From: Bdellovibrionales bacterium
GTDB taxonomy: Bacteria; Bdellovibrionota; Bdellovibrionia; Bdellovibrionales; JAMPXM01
Length of the DNA: 10,463 nucleotides
Assembly: GCA_005792225.1 (NCBI GenBank)
Contig: SXSP01000030.1
Location: 1-10,463 of the forward strand
Direction of reading: 5' to 3'
Positions 7,245 to 10,463 of the stretch are shown here, one piece after another. Position 1 is the stretch's first letter. Every line of letters starts with the position of its first letter. Position numbers and translations under genes: made by a program. The notes beneath the pieces were generated by a model. The model made no database searches. It saw only the letters and a list, made by a program, of their open reading frames with translations, and was not told the origin of the DNA.

Positions 7245-8456
7245 CTACTTCATTTTTCGATCGGTCGCATCCAGGGCAATGGAGAGCGTCATGTCGCTCA
7301 GCACGTTCACGACCGATCGGCCGCGCGCGACCATCCAGTCCACGGCTAGAAGAAGGGGAAGAGCTTCTGCGGGCAGCCCCAGTGTCGAAACGACAACGGA
7401 GAGTGAAATGAATCCAGCCTCCGGAATTCCGGTGATTCCCATCGACGCCACGATGCACGCGAGCGCGGCAGTGAGCATTTGCCCCTCCGTCATTAAGATT
7501 CCGCTCAGCTGCGCGATGAAGAAAACTGCCATCGCTTCATAAAGCACGATGCCATCGTTATTGAGATTCGTCGCGACCCCGGCTCCAAGCGAAGCTGAGC
7601 GATCGGAGACTTTCAGTTCCTTAAGAGCCTTGAGCGTCAAGGGTAGCGTTGCGAGACTCGAATTCACCCCGAAGGCGTAAGTGACGGGAGCCTCGGCGAT
7701 GCGGAAGAACTCCCGAACCGAATAGCGCGCAACAATGAAAATCCAGAAGCCGTAGACCAAGAAGACCTGCAGGCAGAAGCCAAAAATCACGACCCCGATA
7801 TAACGAAGGAGAGGACCAAATATGCCGAGACCGTTTTGCGAGACCGACCCACTCACAACGGCCAAGACGGCAAAGGGTATGGCGTGGATCAGCCACTTCA
7901 ACAGAACTTCAGGGACAGCCCGAACGCGCTCGAATCGCCCCGCAATCTCGCGCAACTTCTCCGCGCCCTCTCCGCCGTAGGCATGGCGGATCGCCATACC
8001 CGTGACCAGAGCCATCAGCGCCAACAAGAGAATTTCATTCTGCACGAGCGGCGCGAATAAACTCTGCGGCATGAAGGTCTTGATGAGCGCATCTCCGCTC
8101 AGCTGAATATCGGGGGGCTTCACCTGACCGAGGTTCAAAAGGGCACTCACCTGCACGCCCTCGAGAAAGAGCCGCGCAAGACCCATTCCGATCACGATCG
8201 CGATTGCCGTATTCAGGAGAGCGATGGCGATCAGTCGTAACCCATGGCCCGCGGTGAGCCGCACCTCGATGATCGACGCGGCCACCGTCAAGAACAAGAA
8301 CGGCCCCGCCACCAGCTTCACCCAATGAATCACGGCCTTACCAATTTCCGAGGCGAACTTCATCTGCCCGTTCGGGAACAAGAGCCCCAGCGCCACCCCG
8401 AGGACGACGCAAAAAATGATCTGAAGAGGAAGCGAGTGCCGAAGCCTTTGTACCAC
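7245..8456 (-). CDS. Dicarboxylate/amino-acid:cation symporter (DAACS family), atypical site
   Basis: 403 aa inner-membrane secondary transporter of the GltP/DctA/GltPh fold. Hydrophobic spans cover most of the length. The HP1 serine motif is present (VNSSLATLP, 264-272), as are the TM7 region ([12 protein letters not shown], 297-308), the HP2 region ([14 protein letters not shown], 340-353) and TM8 (D373, R380, N384, D388). Family members bring in glutamate, aspartate or C4-dicarboxylates with Na+ or H+. Here the canonical NMDGT is NNDGI, and the residue matching GltPh D394 (binds the substrate amino group) is Ala377. The conserved arginine (R380, GltPh R397) remains. The substrate may thus be non-amino and non-classical. 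Start is GTG 8456 with no well-spaced SD (AAGAG directly touches it); it lies 14 nt after the small upstream gene, so translational coupling is plausible. Choosing M32 instead would remove TM1. Confidence 0.9.
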   Translation of the reverse strand: MVQRLRHSLPLQIIFCVVLGVALGLLFPNGQMKFASEIGKAVIHWVKLVAGPFLFLTVAASIIEVRLTAGHGLRLIAIALLNTAIAIVIGMGLARLFLEGVQVSALLNLGQVKPPDIQLSGDALIKTFMPQSLFAPLVQNEILLLALMALVTGMAIRHAYGGEGAEKLREIAGRFERVRAVPEVLLKWLIHAIPFAVLAVVSGSVSQNGLGIFGPLLRYIGVVIFGFCLQVFLVYGFWIFIVARYSVREFFRIAEAPVTYAFGVNSSLATLPLTLKALKELKVSDRSASLGAGVATNLNNDGIVLYEAMAVFFIAQLSGILMTEGQMLTAALACIVASMGITGIPEAGFISLSVVVSTLGLPAEALPLLLAVDWMVARGRSVVNVLSDMTLSIALDATDRKMK

Positions 8457-8470
8457 TCTTGAGAGGCCGC

Positions 8471-8692
8471 TTATTTTTCTTGAGTTTCGGAACGGTAATC
8501 GGGTCTCACCTCAGCGCTCGCATCCTGCTGGCCTTCGTAACTTTTTGGATCCGCGGGATGGATGACCCGTTTGGCTGAGTAGCCGGGTCCCCGTCCTTCA
8601 TCTGAAAGACGCACATCTTCCGAGATTCCCCGTTCGTGTTTACGATCGACTCCATTGTGGAAATCACCGCCGTGACCTTTGGTTCTTGGCAT
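8471..8692 (-). CDS. 73-aa hydrophilic protein of unknown function
   Basis: The frame can be opened at GTG 8704, but the ATG at 8692 is preferred because a strong SD, GGAGG within GGTGGAGGTG, sits 5 nt before it, giving 73 aa. The product is almost devoid of hydrophobic stretches and rich in Gly, Asp, Glu, Arg and His, with segments such as GHGGDFHNG and VIHPADPKSYEG. It has no signal peptide, no membrane span and no cysteine, and is likely cytoplasmic and partly disordered. I recognise no family. The excellent SD and the 14-nt spacing to the downstream symporter argue for a real gene that leads the symporter/YhbW operon. It could be a small adaptor or stress protein, but no function can be assigned. 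Confidence 0.65.
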   Translation of the reverse strand: MPRTKGHGGDFHNGVDRKHERGISEDVRLSDEGRGPGYSAKRVIHPADPKSYEGQQDASAEVRPDYRSETQEK

Positions 8693-8730
8693 AAACACCT
8701 CCACCTTTCTACGTTCGATCCTACCAGCGA

Positions 8731-8752
8731 TCGTTCCGCGAATTCGGAACGA
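8731..8752. repeat. Inverted repeat between the DUF2141 gene and the 73-aa gene
   Basis: TCGTTCCG (8731-8738) and CGGAACGA (8745-8752) form a perfect 8-bp inverted repeat around CGAATT. It lies in the 86-nt gap before the start of the 73-aa gene. No T-tract follows on the minus strand, so it is not an evident terminator. It could be an operator for the downstream operon or an mRNA-stabilising hairpin. Confidence 0.5.
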
Positions 8753-8778
8753 GAGTTCGCGATTTTGTTCAGCTTCCT

Positions 8779-9240
8779 TCAGAAGTACTTCATTTTAACG
8801 TCGCATTTGGTCTCAGATCCCGCGATGTCGAATTTGGCGTTCTTGAAGCTCGGCGGTCCGAAAAAGATCCGTTTGTTTCCTGAGAACCCGAAACCTTCTT
8901 TGGGCATGCCCACGAAGTTGAAGTTCATCTTGGTGTCACCGTTCTCATCATGGTGGAGGGCTACGGCGTAGCTCCCCTGCTTGAGCTGATCGATCACGAT
9001 TTCAACGCGACCATCGGCGGCGGGAAGAACTTTCTTAACGACCGCCTTTTCGGGAACGCGGGGGAAAGATTCCGCGTCATCAAAAATCGCGACGAGAAGC
9101 TGCCCCTGATCGGAGCGCACGCCATCGATCGTTAACTTGAGCGTCGAAGCCTGAGCGGATGCCGTCGATAGGAGGATGGAGAGGAGAAGTGTCGTCATTC
9201 GTTGGAGCCTAGGACGGCCGGAGGAGAGTGGCAAGTGCAT
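8779..9240 (-). CDS. Secreted DUF2141 domain protein
   Basis: 153 aa. The mature part matches the DUF2141 family as I know it: a beta-rich domain starting with G.L.VA.F (46-53), then the signature YAVALHHDENGD (91-102), VGMPKEGFGFSGN (110-122) and FGPPSFKNAKFD (127-138). The family is exported and of unknown biochemical role. There are two candidate starts. ATG 9240 gives an n-region with Arg9, Arg11 and Arg14 before the hydrophobic core, a more classical signal peptide. ATG 9198 (residue 15) begins directly at MTTLLLSILL with no positive charge and a weak, distant SD. Cleavage is likely after SAQA (residue 31). A single Cys remains (C146). It is the first minus-strand gene of this cluster; whether it is co-transcribed with the genes 86 nt downstream is unclear. 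Confidence 0.88.
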   Translation of the reverse strand: MHLPLSSGRPRLQRMTTLLLSILLSTASAQASTLKLTIDGVRSDQGQLLVAIFDDAESFPRVPEKAVVKKVLPAADGRVEIVIDQLKQGSYAVALHHDENGDTKMNFNFVGMPKEGFGFSGNKRIFFGPPSFKNAKFDIAGSETKCDVKMKYF

Positions 9241-9362
9241 CCGAGCCCCGGCCCACCGGACCCGTGAGAACCAAATGATCGCTTGCGGAGAGCGGCGCGG
9301 AACGTGCTGATAAGCTCATCAGGAGATGGTGAACGTACGAGGAGACTCGAGAGGAGAAAACA
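9241..9362. other. Divergent intergenic region, DUF2141 / HRDC genes
   Basis: 122 bp between divergent genes, so it should carry two promoters. I could not identify a convincing -35/-10 pair on either strand. A weak 5-bp inverted repeat CTGAT/ATCAG lies at 9307-9322. The only firm signal is the AGGAG at 9352-9356 for the HRDC gene. Confidence 0.4.
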
Positions 9363-9836
9363 ATGCAACAAGAACTAAAGTTGACCGACGCGGATCAAAA
9401 GATCCTCCAATACCGACTCATGGAGTTGGAAGCCAAAGAACAAATTATCAATGAGGCTCGCGAAATTCAAAGAACGCGCCTGTGGAAGCAACGGGGTTTT
9501 CGATCGCTTCAACACTACTGCGAATCGGAACTCGGCTACAAAAGAGTCGAAGCCCGCCAGATCGCGATCCACGTCGGCGCGATCGTCACCCTCGATCAGC
9601 TGACATCGACCGACCCTGTCGTTCAGCGGCGCGTGGAAGTTTTGAAGGCTTGGCGCCGAAGCCGTTCGATACGTGAGAGAGTGCCGGCTTACAGGGTCTT
9701 TTCGAACCGCGCCCTCATGGAGCTGGCAACGAAAAAACCCGAATCCCTCGAGCAACTCGAGACGGTTTCGGGTTTTGGGGCGAAGCGAATTCGCGCTTAT
9801 GGTTTAGGAATCCTTGAGAGTCTCAGGACCGCTTGA
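9363..9836 (+). CDS. Helical module fused to an HRDC domain, putative nucleic-acid-binding protein
   Basis: 157 aa, cytoplasmic. Residues 90-155 fit an HRDC domain (helicase and RNase D C-terminal): VLKAWRRSRSIRERVPAYRV, then FSNRALMELATKKPESLEQL, VSGFGAKRIRAYGLGILESL. HRDC domains of RecQ and RNase D bind DNA or RNA, but here no helicase or nuclease part is attached. Residues 1-75 are helical and charged, with RLWKQRGFRSLQHYC and SELGYKRVEARQIAIHV (39-71). From memory this resembles the N-terminal module of HNH-endonuclease-like proteins common in Bdellovibrio and myxobacteria (GYSSLFEYC...ELGYS), but no HNH motif follows. The start is well supported: AGGAG at 9352-9356, 6 nt before ATG 9363. 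The gene is alone on its strand. Its TGA directly abuts the stop of the convergent gene. The DNA-binding role is inferred from HRDC. Confidence 0.85.
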   Translation: MQQELKLTDADQKILQYRLMELEAKEQIINEAREIQRTRLWKQRGFRSLQHYCESELGYKRVEARQIAIHVGAIVTLDQLTSTDPVVQRRVEVLKAWRRSRSIRERVPAYRVFSNRALMELATKKPESLEQLETVSGFGAKRIRAYGLGILESLRTA

Positions 9837-10463
9837 TCACTCAGGATCGAGCGAGAGCTCTTCGGACTGCTCAAGATCGACCGCCGGTGTTTCTTCCATC
9901 GGCGTTTCGGACTTACTCAATTCCGAAGTTGAAGGCAGGGATGCCGCGGCAACGGAAGTTCCCTCCATCGGCTCAGCCGGTACGTCGGCCGTTGCCTGAG
10001 CGCTCGCGCTTTCTTCCATCACGGGCGGCATGTCAGAAGGCGAAGTCGCGGGCGACGGCTCAGAGGCCATTCGGCTCTCGGCCGGAACCTGCGCGTCACT
10101 TGAGTAGAGCGATTCGTCGATTTTCGGCTCGTTCATGACTGCCGCTGGCTTTGCGCGCTTGGCGATTCTCTTCACCGAAGCTTTGGAGTTCGCACCGGCG
10201 TACGAGCTATAGAGTTTGTCACCCATCGTTTTTTTGAGGAACTTCACGTGAGCCTTGGCAAGTTTCTCCTCGGCTTTCTTGCGTTCCTGCTTTTTCATCT
10301 TCTTGTTTTGGGCGAGTTTCTTGAGGCTCTTTGCGTACTTCTTCTCTTCGGCGATGACGGCATTGATCTTCTTTTTCTTCATGCCGAGCTTTTTCAACTT
10401 GGCTTCTTTGCGTTGGATCTCTTTTGCATCATTCGCGGCGGCAATGGCCTTCTTTTTCTTATC
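9837..10463 (-). CDS. Lysine-rich protein with acidic Pro/Ser/Ala tail (5' end outside window)
   Basis: 208 codons are visible; the frame is open to the window edge, so the true start lies beyond base 10463 and the TTG at 10397 is not needed as a start. The visible N-terminal half (1-106) is extremely basic, with Lys/Ala/Glu helical repeats such as KKLGMKKKKINAV and KKMKKQERKKAEEKLAKAHV, probably an elongated helix or coiled coil. The second half (110-208) is acidic and low in complexity, rich in Pro, Ser, Ala and Glu with only two lysines, and likely disordered. A short motif LYSS occurs twice (84-87, 119-122). The pattern resembles histone-H1-like or surface/stalk proteins but no family can be assigned; whether a signal peptide precedes it cannot be seen. 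It ends at a TGA that directly abuts the HRDC gene's stop. Confidence 0.8.
   Translation of the reverse strand, partial: DKKKKAIAAANDAKEIQRKEAKLKKLGMKKKKINAVIAEEKKYAKSLKKLAQNKKMKKQERKKAEEKLAKAHVKFLKKTMGDKLYSSYAGANSKASVKRIAKRAKPAAVMNEPKIDESLYSSDAQVPAESRMASEPSPATSPSDMPPVMEESASAQATADVPAEPMEGTSVAAASLPSTSELSKSETPMEETPAVDLEQSEELSLDPE

Noticed and set aside
7051..7542. 163-codon plus-strand frame across the yhbW/symporter junction
   Set aside because: Antisense to two well-identified genes and without a family match.

Overview
The window reads as ordinary chromosomal DNA from a free-living or predatory Gram-negative bacterium, moderately GC-rich with tightly packed genes. The best taxonomic guess is the Bdellovibrio side of the old Deltaproteobacteria (Bdellovibrionota). 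This rests on overall protein style, on many small secreted proteins, and on a small DNA-associated helical module (GF.SL..YC..ELGY) that I associate from memory with Bdellovibrio-type HNH proteins. It is an inference, not a proof. I see no rRNA, tRNA, CRISPR array, insertion sequence or phage gene.

Layout. Bases 1-1047 hold the 3' part of rpsA (ribosomal protein S1), closed by a strong hairpin that can terminate transcription from both sides. Facing it on the minus strand is a two-gene envelope operon (2903 to 1172): a secreted SH3b-domain protein followed, after 9 intervening bases, by a small secreted protein of unknown function. A 335-bp non-coding divergent region (2904-3238) holds the most striking non-coding structure: a 73-nt, almost perfect hairpin with 35-bp arms, a second GC-rich hairpin 3 nt after it, and a leader hairpin that abuts the ribosome binding site of the SH3b gene.

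On the plus strand follow a membrane-bound CHASE-type hybrid histidine kinase (3239-5518) and, 31 nt later, a PAP2-family membrane phosphatase (5550-6233), probably co-transcribed. They converge with a minus-strand cluster: DUF2141 secreted protein (9240-8779), a 73-aa hydrophilic protein (8692-8471), a DAACS-family symporter with altered substrate-site residues (8456-7245) and a YhbW-like luciferase-fold oxidoreductase (7234-6230). The last three are 14 and 10 nt apart and look like one operon.

The right end has a plus-strand gene for a 157-aa protein joining the helical module to an HRDC nucleic-acid-binding domain (9363-9836). It is directly abutted, tail to tail, by a minus-strand gene for a lysine-rich protein with an acidic, Pro/Ser/Ala-rich tail that runs off the window (9837-10463). 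Two of the three convergent junctions have no terminator: the stop codons share or form a palindrome (TTAA at 6230, TGATCA at 9834).

The genes do not form one obvious pathway. The common theme is envelope and sensing: a periplasm-facing sensor kinase, a lipid or undecaprenyl-type phosphatase, and three exported proteins. I found no convincing undescribed multi-gene system. The best leads are the 73-nt hairpin, the HRDC fusion, the non-canonical transporter site and the charge-segregated lysine-rich protein.
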